Source: SZAS-3 sp964386785
GTDB lineage: Bacteria > Chlamydiota > Chlamydiia > Chlamydiales > JAAKFR01
DNA: 7,356 nt
Reading direction: 5' to 3'
Assembly (NCBI GenBank): GCA_964386785.1
Contig: CAYLUD010000051.1
Span: 1 to 7,356, forward strand
Positions 1 to 6,357 of the stretch are shown here, one piece after another. The translations under genes were made by a program, and so were the position numbers. Within the stretch, counting starts at the first letter, position 1. The number at the start of each line of letters is the position of its first letter. The notes under the pieces were generated by a model. That model made no database searches. It was not told the origin of the DNA and was given only the letters and a program-made list of their open reading frames with translations.

Positions 1-134
1 TCCCAAAAGAAGAGCTAGAGTTTGCATCCATAAAGTATGCGTCATGATTTCTTATTTCAAACTGGCGTCAGGTTACGAAAGCCCTGGAAGCAACCGAGGA
101 AAAAGAAGAAGAACTAGAGCCAGTCTCTTCTTAA
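1..134 (+). pseudogene. 3' end of a plus-strand gene, partial, with an in-frame TGA
   Basis: The reading frame beginning at base 3 is open from the left edge and encodes PKEELEFASIKYAS before a TGA at 45-47. The same frame then stays open for 28 more codons, ending in an acidic, helix-prone tail (ALEATEEKEEELEPVSS) at a TAA at 132-134, three bases before the ispA stop on the other strand. Two readings fit: the gene ends at 47 and the rest is chance, or it originally ended at 134 and the TGA is a nonsense mutation or sequencing error. The near-perfect tail-to-tail fit at 134/137 favours the second. Too little of the protein is present to identify it. Confidence 0.35.
103..132. terminator. weak bidirectional hairpin between convergent genes
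   Basis: AAGAAGA (103-109) can pair with TCTTCTT (126-132) around a 16-base loop. It lies exactly where the plus-strand gene and ispA converge. On the minus strand the hairpin is followed by a few T residues in the rc of the purine run near 100; on the plus strand by AATTTT. The stem is AT-rich and the loop is long, so this is only a candidate. Confidence 0.25.
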
Positions 135-136
135 TT

Positions 137-937
137 TTAAGCAAGGGGAAGGCTTCGGAGGAAGGAATCCAGAAACTTCATAGGAAAGTCTATTTCAGCC
201 AACTGTTTTTGATAGATGGAGATGTGATGCTCGATTCTTTCTTTCGTAGCCCTCCTTCCTGACGCGATCGCTTGATTTTGACTAGGTTGGTCTAACTGCA
301 TATCTTCCAAATCATCCGCCAACTGAAACGCAATACCGAAATGAATCCCCGCCAACTGCACCTTAGGTAACTCCACCAAGGCCCCTCCACCAAACAACCA
401 TCCTAAGCTGAATGCTAACTCAAATAGGGATCCTGTCTTCAAAGCAGCCACCTCTTCCAGATGAGCTACGGAGGGCTCCGTAGGAGCGAACAGATCCCAG
501 TATTGCCCTGTTACTGCCCCTTGAAATCCCGTGGTACGGGAGGTTATTTCAAGAGCCAAAGATAAGCGCCCTTCACTTAAATGAACAGCGCCCAGCTGAA
601 GGGCCTGATACCCAGCCGAGATCATCCCATAGGTAACAAGAATCGCAGTTGCCTCGCCATACTGGTGGTGAAGCGCTGGGCGCCCTCTGCGTTGGGACGC
701 ATTATCCATACAAGGCAAGTCATCAGCAATCAAGGAGGCTGTATGAAACAACTCAATCGCGCTCGCAGCCATAGATACATCTTGAGACCCTAAAGCCCTT
801 CCAATTTGACATACCAGTAAGGGGCGAATCCGTTTTGCTGGAGACAGTAGGGCTGCCTTAGCTGCCTCTATCAACAAAGGAGGACCCTTCCATTTCCCTA
901 CAATATTCGACAAATTATGCTCTATTAACTCCTTCAA
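137..937 (-). CDS. ispA: polyprenyl (geranyl/farnesyl-type) diphosphate synthase
   Basis: A 266-residue trans-isoprenyl diphosphate synthase, which condenses IPP with an allylic diphosphate in the cytoplasm to make precursors for undecaprenyl carriers and quinones. The first Asp-rich motif DDLPCMD (72-78) is followed by RRGRP (83-87), KTG is at 167-169, and the second Asp-rich motif DDLED is at 208-212 in FQLADDLEDM. The usual GGKRxRP is SPAKRIRP (32-39), keeping the basic residues but not the glycines. The lysine-rich loop after the second motif is shortened, and the protein is about 25-30 residues shorter than typical IspA. The start is TTG at 937, overlapping the upstream TGA by 4 bases, with GGAGG eight bases ahead, so translation is probably coupled to the GlmU-like gene. 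The adjacency matches what I recall of C. trachomatis CT628/CT629. Chain length of the product cannot be read from the sequence. Confidence 0.9.
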   Translation of the reverse strand: MKELIEHNLSNIVGKWKGPPLLIEAAKAALLSPAKRIRPLLVCQIGRALGSQDVSMAASAIELFHTASLIADDLPCMDNASQRRGRPALHHQYGEATAILVTYGMISAGYQALQLGAVHLSEGRLSLALEITSRTTGFQGAVTGQYWDLFAPTEPSVAHLEEVAALKTGSLFELAFSLGWLFGGGALVELPKVQLAGIHFGIAFQLADDLEDMQLDQPSQNQAIASGRRATKERIEHHISIYQKQLAEIDFPMKFLDSFLRSLPLA

Positions 938-1581
938 ACGCCGAGCCTCCGAGGATCTTTTCTAGCCACACAAACGCCGCGTACGCTCTTACAAGGTCCT
1001 ACTAACGCGTGAGGTAAGAGGATCGTTCCTGGATTTAAGACGGAGTTACAGCCAGTTTGAGAAAAGTCACCACAAAGAGCACCCAACTTCCGCATGCCAG
1101 TATCTATGCCTTCAATACGTATGGATTGATGGTCTAAACGAAGATTAGCACACTTGGTTCCCGCTCCTAAATTTACCTGCTCTCCTAAAATCGAATTCCC
1201 CACATATGCAAAATGTGCAGCTTGAGAGCGGTAGAGAAGAATAGAGTGTTTGACTTCTGTAGTGTGTCCAATAACGACTCGATCGCCGGCTAGCACAAAC
1301 CCGCGCAAGTATGCACCATGGCGTATTTGACATTCATTTCCTAAAATGCAAGGCCCCACTATGTAGGCTCCCGATTCGACAACTGTACCCTTACCAATTG
1401 AGATAAGTTCTGGGTTTACTAGGTGAACGCCCTCTTCTAGAGTCCCTTCAATCTTTCCTAATTTTTGCTTCTCAAAAAACGAGGTCAATCTTTCTAACGG
1501 CATCCAGCTTGGCTCCCCGGCAATAAAAAGATCTGGATAGGGACAACGGGTTAGATCGAATACATCTTGAACTGTATACAC
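934..1581 (-). CDS. GlmU-like left-handed beta-helix acetyltransferase, no pyrophosphorylase domain
   Basis: A 215-residue protein whose residues about 59-205 form hexapeptide repeats of a left-handed parallel beta-helix (ISIGKGTVVESGAYIVGPCI onward). The block IGHTTEVKHS (104-113), AHFAYVGNS (122-130) and GEQVNLGAGTKCANLRL (133-149) matches the acetyltransferase half of GlmU, including the His of the HLxYxGD motif (H123) and Asn positions equivalent to the acetyl-CoA/GlcN-1-P site. The N-terminal uridylyltransferase domain with its LxAGxGTRM loop is absent; only about 58 unassigned residues precede the helix. The GlmU label used for this gene in Chlamydia therefore covers at most the acetylation step. 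The start is GTG at 1581 with GAGG six bases ahead. It overlaps ispA by 4 bases and is probably co-transcribed with it. An alternative is a generic sugar-nucleotide acyltransferase. Confidence 0.85.
   Translation of the reverse strand: MYTVQDVFDLTRCPYPDLFIAGEPSWMPLERLTSFFEKQKLGKIEGTLEEGVHLVNPELISIGKGTVVESGAYIVGPCILGNECQIRHGAYLRGFVLAGDRVVIGHTTEVKHSILLYRSQAAHFAYVGNSILGEQVNLGAGTKCANLRLDHQSIRIEGIDTGMRKLGALCGDFSQTGCNSVLNPGTILLPHALVGPCKSVRGVCVARKDPRRLGV
946..950 (-). promoter_or_regulatory. Shine-Dalgarno fixing the TTG start of ispA
   Basis: On the minus strand GGAGG lies eight bases before the TTG at 937-935, inside the last codons of the GlmU-like gene. It justifies choosing a non-ATG start. 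Confidence 0.7.
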
Positions 1582-1801
1582 AAGTCACCTCTTTCTTAAG
1601 AAGAATATACCTTATACTTCTCTATTTTTCTTTCTCTTCTGTTGCTGTGGAAATGTTCACAGCCTCTGTGGAATTCCGCGATCATAACCTGTCGATATCC
1701 TGATGATAACTTGCGAGTTGTTAACGAAACACGGATATGCACAGAGTTATGCACGGTTTCTTGACTGCTTTTCAACAGTTTTTCCACAAAATGAGCTGTT
1801 A
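1582..1801. promoter_or_regulatory. intergenic spacer with a cluster of DnaA-box-like 9-mers
   Basis: This gene-free stretch separates the DUF167 gene from the GlmU-like gene. Relative to TTATNCACA, plus-strand sites with one mismatch occur at 1735-1743 (ATATGCACA), 1747-1755 (TTATGCACG) and 1780-1788 (TTTTCCACA). Weaker copies in the opposite orientation are at 1646-1654 (rc ATTTCCACA) and 1667-1675 (rc AATTCCACA). The first two start 12 bases apart. A pyrimidine/AT-rich run (about 1601-1640) adjoins them and contains a minus-strand TATATT (1604-1609) that could be the -10 for the GlmU-like gene, but I see no convincing -35. Whether DnaA binds here, for initiation or for transcriptional control, is inference. 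Confidence 0.4.
1588..1591 (-). promoter_or_regulatory. Shine-Dalgarno fixing the GTG start of the GlmU-like gene
   Basis: GAGG (within AGAGGTGA on the minus strand) is six bases upstream of the GTG at 1581-1579, supporting this non-ATG start. Confidence 0.65.
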
Positions 1802-2155
1802 TTAGTTCCCTCGATCGTAGGAAGAACACATCCTCTTGACCCGAGCCATCAAAACTTCTGGGGAGCCTTGCAGCAAGACTCTTTTTGTTCTTGCTGTGTG
1901 TCCTGAAGAAATACGGACTTGATTGGGAGACAGACCTAAGGTCTGGGCGAGAAAAAGTTCTAATCCTAGATTAGCTTTCCCCGCTTCTGGGGGCTCTTTG
2001 ATAGCGATCCGAATCGTGTTGCCATGATATCCACGAAATCCAGCAATTTTCGATCCTGGGCGCACAGAAACTAATAGGTAGATCCCATCTGAGCCTTGCT
2101 GCATTGCCTCAGCTGGCATAGGCATTTCTTCTTGAGGTGCAGATTCATTCTTCAT
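1802..2155 (-). CDS. DUF167 / YggU-family protein
   Basis: A small basic protein of the DUF167 (YggU/UPF0235) family, whose biochemical role is not established. The family core runs from IYLLVSVRPGSKIAGF through EPPEAGKANLGLELFLAQTLGL to VRISSGHTARTKRVLL, covering the typical P-x-x-G-K-AN and S-G-x-T-x-x-K signatures. The family is usually about 100 residues; this form has 117 with a non-conserved Gln/Pro/Met-rich N-terminus. The start is uncertain: ATG at 2155 overlaps the photolyase 3' end by 11 bases and is used here; ATG at 2179 (125 residues) and ATG at 2125 are alternatives, and none has a clear SD. Overlap with the photolyase gene implies co-transcription and translational coupling as the last gene of the glnS unit. 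Confidence 0.8.
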   Translation of the reverse strand: MKNESAPQEEMPMPAEAMQQGSDGIYLLVSVRPGSKIAGFRGYHGNTIRIAIKEPPEAGKANLGLELFLAQTLGLSPNQVRISSGHTARTKRVLLQGSPEVLMARVKRMCSSYDRGN

Positions 2156-3539
2156 GGGTGCGCGCAAGTCGATGTGCATATTGCAAGGATAGAAAAGACT
2201 CTTTTGTTCGAGCAGCCTCTTTCTCGTGGTTAACTAAGGGAGCTGGATAATCTAACTCTGAGCTCCCACTCCAAATATGAATATTCCTAGCGTGTAATCC
2301 AGCTAGTTCAGGGACCCATTTCGTGATATACCTGGCGGAAGGATCCCATCTCTTCTGCTGCAACCAGGGATTAAAGATACGAAAATAAGGTTGTGCATCA
2401 CACCCTGTACTGGCCACCCACTGCCAATTGCCATTATTTACAGCGGGGTCATAATCTATCAGCTTTTGTGCAAAATACCGTTCTCCCCATTGCCAAGGTA
2501 TATGTAGATCCTTTGTTAAAAAGGAGGCTGTAATCATACGCACCCGATTGTGCATCCATCCCGTTTGATTGAGCTGTCTCATTCCTGCATCCACAATGGG
2601 AAATCCCGTCCTGCCTTCACACCAAGCCTGAAAATATTGCACATTTTCATCCCAAGGCAAAGCATCGAGTTCTTTGTGGAAACAATGTGCAAACACATGA
2701 GGAAAATACCATCCAATAGAGGTAAAAAAGTCCCTCCAAAATAGGCTACGAATCAATCCATGATCTGATCCAAACAAGTTATAGATTTGATGATAACATT
2801 CTCTAGGGGAACAAGTCGTAAACTTCAAATGAGCCGATAACAATGTGGTGCCGTCTAGAGAGGGAATATCTCGATCCCGATCATAATGGGCATATCGTTC
2901 TATATTATTGAGGATGGACAGGGCCTCTGTTCTACCCCCTCGTGTAGCTGGATAGGGCGTTGGTTGCACTGGTTGAGGTGGCCAAGTGGACAGAGCAAAG
3001 GGTATGTTACCTCGAAAATAGGATCGATAGGAATTCGATCGCGGAAGTGGGACGATACGAGTTTGCGCGTGCTGGAAAAAAGGAGTAAATCGGATATAAG
3101 GAGTTCCATCTTTTTTGCATGTACTCTCAGGCTGATGCAGGAGGGTGTCTTCACACATCAGAAACTCGATTCCGAGATCTTGACATGTTTGCTGCATTCT
3201 TTGGTCTCGCTGACGGCTGTAGGGGGTGTAGTCTCGATTGACTATAACCCCATGAATGAGCCCTAACTCTTTACATTGTCGAATGACTCGATCCGGTTGA
3301 TCAAAAAAACAGAACAACCTAGAGCCCTTCTCTCGCAATTCCTCATCTAAATCCTGGAGTGACTCAACCATAAATTGGATGCATGGGTCGCCTCGATAGG
3401 GATTGGATTGTAACTGGCCTGGAGTAAAAATGAATGCAGGGATGACCTCTGCGTAGTTCTCAAGTGCTGTTAGAAGGCCGATATTATCTTCTAAGCGTAG
3501 GTCTCGACGAAAGATAAAGAGGGCCCTCTTTCTTTGCAT
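2145..3539 (-). CDS. phrB: class I deoxyribodipyrimidine photolyase (cryptochrome/photolyase family)
   Basis: A 464-residue flavoprotein that splits UV-induced pyrimidine dimers using blue light. The N-terminal Rossmann-like antenna domain begins ALFIFRRDLRLEDN (6-19); the FAD domain includes TTLLSAHL (231-238), WCEGRTGFPIVDAGMRQL (306-323), TGWMHNRVRM (326-335) and NNGNWQWVASTG (368-379). Aligning by eye to E. coli PhrB, the electron-transfer Trp triad (E. coli W306, W359, W382) is W296, W349 and W372; the flavin-N5 Asn is N368 and the substrate residues W277, N341, M345 and W384 are W268, N331, M335 and W374. The catalytic Glu274 position, however, is Ser265. Length is near the family norm. 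The ATG at 3539 has AGGTG ahead, 16 bases after glnS, so the two are probably one operon. Repair activity is likely but the Ser leaves lesion specificity open. Confidence 0.93.
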   Translation of the reverse strand: MQRKRALFIFRRDLRLEDNIGLLTALENYAEVIPAFIFTPGQLQSNPYRGDPCIQFMVESLQDLDEELREKGSRLFCFFDQPDRVIRQCKELGLIHGVIVNRDYTPYSRQRDQRMQQTCQDLGIEFLMCEDTLLHQPESTCKKDGTPYIRFTPFFQHAQTRIVPLPRSNSYRSYFRGNIPFALSTWPPQPVQPTPYPATRGGRTEALSILNNIERYAHYDRDRDIPSLDGTTLLSAHLKFTTCSPRECYHQIYNLFGSDHGLIRSLFWRDFFTSIGWYFPHVFAHCFHKELDALPWDENVQYFQAWCEGRTGFPIVDAGMRQLNQTGWMHNRVRMITASFLTKDLHIPWQWGERYFAQKLIDYDPAVNNGNWQWVASTGCDAQPYFRIFNPWLQQKRWDPSARYITKWVPELAGLHARNIHIWSGSSELDYPAPLVNHEKEAARTKESFLSLQYAHRLARTHEE

Positions 3540-3555
3540 AATACACCTGATTTCA

Positions 3556-5244
3556 TCATCCCTTATGATGTTTTTTTGTCCAGGAATCCTTTAAAGAAAC
3601 TACGCGATTGAATATAGGCCTACCTGGGCGCGAGTCGACTGGATCTACAAAAAAATAGCCCTGCCTTTCAAACTGAAAATGTTCTCCTGGCATAGCTTGT
3701 TCTAAAGAGGGCTCGAGTAAGCATGTCCGCGTCTCTAATGAATGTGGATTTAATTGAGAAAGAAAATCTTCAGCTAAGCCTCCATCTAAAAGAAGGCGAT
3801 CATATAGCCGTACCTCTCCTTGAAAGGCCTTTGCTGAAACCCAGTGAATCGTTCCTTTGACCTTGCGCCCTATAGGAGCACTACCACTTCGAGTTGCTGG
3901 ATCATAGGTACAATGAATCGCCAAAATTTCTCCCGAATGAGGGTCTTTCTCTACCCTTGTGCAGGTAATACAATATGCATACCGTAGCCGCACTTCTTTG
4001 CCTGGAGCTAAACGAAAAAAATCACGAGGGGGGGATTCCAAAAAGTCTTCTCGTTCAATGTAAATTTCTTTAGTAAAAGGCACCTTGCGAGATCCCGTTT
4101 TAGGGATATCGTGAGGCCAATACGAAGCTTCTAATTCCTCAGTCTCCCCTTCTGGATAATTATCGATAACGACTTTGATGGGGCGCAATACACCCATGAC
4201 TCGGCGAGCTCTTGCATTGAGATCGTCACGCAGACAAAATTCGAATTGAGCCATTTCTACGGAGCTGTTTGCCTTGGCTACTCCCACCATATCACAAAAT
4301 TGGCGAATCGATTCAGGAGTACATCCTCGGCGACGCAATCCTGCAAGCGTGGGCAATCTGGGGTCGTCCCACCCGCTGACCCACTTACGCTCTACCAATT
4401 GGAGCAACTTTCTCTTACTCATCACCGTCGCTTCTAGGTCGAGTCGGGCAAACTCATATTGATATGGCGGAGTAGGAAAATGGTTAGATAGTTGTTGGAG
4501 CACCCAGTTGTATAGGTCGCGATTATTTTCAAATTCCAGCGTACAAATCGAATGGGTAATCCCCTCCAGGGCATCGGAAATGGGATGTGCATAGTCATAC
4601 ATAGGGTACAAGCACCATTGATCGCCTGTTTTATAATGAGTTGCATGGCGAATCCGATACAACAGAGGGTCTCGTAGTTTCATGTTAGGTGCCGCCATAT
4701 CGATTCGGGCACGGAGCACCTTAGCCCCATCAGGAAACTCCCCCTCTTTCATGCGGCGGAATAGGTTGAGATTTTCTTCTATCGAACGTTCCGCATATGG
4801 GCTAAGACGTCCAGGAGCCGTGACTGTCCCTCGATACTCTCGGATCTGCTCCTCGGATAAATCACAAACGTAGGCTTTCCCTGATTGGATCAGTTCTTCA
4901 GCGAATGCATACATGCGATCAAAATAATCGGAGGCATGAAACAATTTATCTTTCCAATCAAATCCTAACCAGCGCACGTCTTCTTGAATCGCAGTTTCAT
5001 AGAGAACGTCTTCTTTTGTGGGGTCTGTATCGTCGAAACGGAGATGACATCTTCCTTCATATTCTTTAGCCAGTCCAAAATTGAGGCAGATCGATTTTGC
5101 GTGTCCAATATGAAGAAATCCATTCGGTTCCGGTGGGAAACGGGTTACTACACTACCCTGATAATGTCCCAATCGTCGATCTTCATCGATAATTCGATGA
5201 AGAAAAGTTCTTGTAGAGGGGTGTTCTTCCTGCGAGGATTCCAT
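3556..5244 (-). CDS. glnS: glutaminyl-tRNA synthetase
   Basis: A 562-residue class I aminoacyl-tRNA synthetase charging tRNA-Gln in the cytoplasm. The HIGH motif sits in PPEPNGFLHIGHAK (37-50), followed by LRFDDTDPTKE (68-78), and the KMSKS loop is VMSKRKL (274-280), the form seen in GlnRS rather than bacterial GluRS. Residues about 340-555 form the two C-terminal beta-barrels, with the GlnRS-type ending PIFNRVVSLKDSW. Length matches E. coli GlnRS (554). The ATG at 5244 has AGGT six bases upstream and a strong promoter about 32 bases upstream, so it leads the glnS-photolyase-DUF167 unit. As far as I recall Chlamydia species lack GlnRS and make Gln-tRNA by GatCAB transamidation, so this gene marks a different lineage or an acquired copy. 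Confidence 0.97.
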   Translation of the reverse strand: MESSQEEHPSTRTFLHRIIDEDRRLGHYQGSVVTRFPPEPNGFLHIGHAKSICLNFGLAKEYEGRCHLRFDDTDPTKEDVLYETAIQEDVRWLGFDWKDKLFHASDYFDRMYAFAEELIQSGKAYVCDLSEEQIREYRGTVTAPGRLSPYAERSIEENLNLFRRMKEGEFPDGAKVLRARIDMAAPNMKLRDPLLYRIRHATHYKTGDQWCLYPMYDYAHPISDALEGITHSICTLEFENNRDLYNWVLQQLSNHFPTPPYQYEFARLDLEATVMSKRKLLQLVERKWVSGWDDPRLPTLAGLRRRGCTPESIRQFCDMVGVAKANSSVEMAQFEFCLRDDLNARARRVMGVLRPIKVVIDNYPEGETEELEASYWPHDIPKTGSRKVPFTKEIYIEREDFLESPPRDFFRLAPGKEVRLRYAYCITCTRVEKDPHSGEILAIHCTYDPATRSGSAPIGRKVKGTIHWVSAKAFQGEVRLYDRLLLDGGLAEDFLSQLNPHSLETRTCLLEPSLEQAMPGEHFQFERQGYFFVDPVDSRPGRPIFNRVVSLKDSWTKKHHKG

Positions 5245-5275
5245 GGTCTTACCTATGCATCATGTGGAGCAAAAA

Positions 5276-5304
5276 AGTATACCAAAGCCGGGAAGTAAGG
5301 CCAA
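5276..5304 (-). promoter_or_regulatory. sigma-70-type promoter of the glnS unit
   Basis: On the minus strand TTGGCC (5299-5304) and TATACT (5276-5281) are separated by exactly 17 bases, matching the -35/-10 consensus at 4/6 and 5/6 positions. The predicted start lies near 5269, giving a leader of about 25 bases with AGGT before the glnS ATG. It is the best promoter in the window. Confidence 0.65.
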
Positions 5305-5366
5305 GAGTTTTACCTAAGCGATGCTTTTCTTATGGAGATTAGGATGTTGGATGGCTTTACAATAAA

Positions 5367-5498
5367 ATGTCAGATGGCCGTAGAAAAAAGAAGGGGCTGC
5401 GCCTAAGAACAGGTGATCGTGTTTCCCAGATTGAAATTCGAGGATTTCTAGAGATTATAGGAGACATGGGGAAGTCGAAACTATGTTTAGTTGTGTAA
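5367..5498 (+). CDS. possible small basic protein, 43 residues, weak
   Basis: An ATG-initiated plus-strand ORF lies in the otherwise gene-free 5305-5547 spacer. It begins MSDGRRKKKGLRL, a strongly basic N-terminus, and ends in a mixed hydrophobic stretch (IRGFLEIIGDM) and LCLVV. I do not recognise it. The only support is position: no minus-strand gene fills the gap, and 26 bases after its TAA a hairpin (5525-5543) is followed by an AT-rich, T-containing tail on the plus strand. No SD is visible and the nearest -10-like hexamer (TACAAT, 5358-5363) has no good -35. It may equally be chance or a remnant. Confidence 0.2.
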   Translation: MSDGRRKKKGLRLRTGDRVSQIEIRGFLEIIGDMGKSKLCLVV

Positions 5499-5524
5499 AG
5501 ATCAGTGGGTTTCGAAAGAGTTCG

Positions 5525-5554
5525 GGCATTTCTTAAAAATGCCAATATTATATT
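5525..5554 (+). terminator. hairpin with AT-rich tail between phosphoesterase gene and glnS promoter
   Basis: GGCATTT (5525-5531) and AAATGCC (5537-5543) form a perfect 7-base-pair stem with a 5-base loop. It starts four bases past the phosphoesterase stop, so it can serve that gene, but the T-containing tail follows it on the plus strand rather than the minus. A bidirectional terminator or a plus-strand terminator both fit. Confidence 0.45.
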
Positions 5555-6357
5555 TTTAAACGAATGCGGCGGTAACAGGGTTTGATACGAACAACATGAG
5601 TAGATATGGCATTGCCCCCTAGCCACTTATGAAGGGTGATAGCTGGATCGTCCAGCTCAAGCGCGATTGGATCTTCGTCATCTGGATGAGCAAAATAATG
5701 AGTGGGAGCAAGACTTGGAGCTACAAAACAAGATTTACCACCAAAAGTGGAAGCACAAAGATGGTGGTAATGGCCAGCTACAATCCCCAAAATGGAATCG
5801 TGTTTCCGAATCAAATTTTCAAATCCGGGAACTGAGTAACAGGTGTATTTCGTGTCAAAAGCTTTTACGCCTACTTTGACGGGTGGGTGGTGCATAAAGA
5901 TAAGCGTTGCTTTGTTATGAGCGCTTTCTAATGTTTTTTCCAACCAAGATAGCCTTTGTTCACAGAAACGACCATAATCCTCTCCTTCTACAAGAGTATC
6001 CAATCCAATGAGTCGGATAGGAAAATTCTCGATTGCATAATGAAGAAATCCACTCTTGGGCATATAGAAGCGATCGGAAAAAGACTCTCTCATTATTTCC
6101 CTGTCGTCATGATTGCCAGGAATAACAAACAAAGGAATTTGGAGTGGTTCGATTAATTCCCGAAAATGCTGATACGATTCTAGGCCCCCTTCATCCACTG
6201 CATCTCCAGTAAAAATGACCACATCTGGTCTAGGATTTAGACTATTTAAGAAATCGATTGCTCGAGAGAGTCGAACAGCAATTTCTGTTTCTGGTTCATT
6301 CTTCCAGTGGTTTCCTTTTGGAACGATGTGAGAATCTGTAATTTGTGCAATCAACAT
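5548..6357 (-). CDS. calcineurin-like metallophosphoesterase, class III cNMP phosphodiesterase (CpdA/GpdQ-like)
   Basis: A 269-residue two-metal phosphoesterase with every core motif of the family: D8-x-H10 in QITDSHI, GD at 51-52 in FTGDAVDEG, GNHD at 81-84, H156 in FMHHPP and GHxH at 195-198 in VAGHYHH. The sequence between motifs (IEPLQIPLFVIPGNHDDRE, LIGLDT, EQRLSWLEKTL) matches the CpdA/GpdQ branch, which hydrolyses 3',5'-cyclic nucleotides or glycerophosphodiesters; which substrate applies here cannot be decided. There is no signal peptide or membrane segment, so it is cytoplasmic. A stop lies two codons before the ATG at 6357, fixing it as the earliest in-frame ATG, although no good SD precedes it. 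The gene is intact but its upstream DNA is a transposase-like fragment that overlaps its first 20 codons in another frame. Confidence 0.9.
   Translation of the reverse strand: MLIAQITDSHIVPKGNHWKNEPETEIAVRLSRAIDFLNSLNPRPDVVIFTGDAVDEGGLESYQHFRELIEPLQIPLFVIPGNHDDREIMRESFSDRFYMPKSGFLHYAIENFPIRLIGLDTLVEGEDYGRFCEQRLSWLEKTLESAHNKATLIFMHHPPVKVGVKAFDTKYTCYSVPGFENLIRKHDSILGIVAGHYHHLCASTFGGKSCFVAPSLAPTHYFAHPDDEDPIALELDDPAITLHKWLGGNAISTHVVRIKPCYRRIRLKI

Noticed and set aside
44..262. 72-codon plus-strand ORF starting with ATG overlapping the TGA at 45-47
   Set aside because: Most of it is antisense to the conserved ispA 3' end, and the translation has no recognisable domain.
1640..1790. Definite replication origin
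   Set aside because: The 9-mers are imperfect, the adjacent genes are not the usual origin markers, and skew cannot be judged from one window.
1596..1829. 77-codon minus-strand ORF across the 1582-1801 spacer
   Set aside because: It overlaps the DUF167 3' end in another frame, resembles nothing, and the spacer is better explained as regulatory.
5357..5626. 89-codon minus-strand ORF in the spacer and phosphoesterase 3' end
   Set aside because: Shadow of the phosphoesterase C-terminus plus spacer; no SD and no family resemblance.
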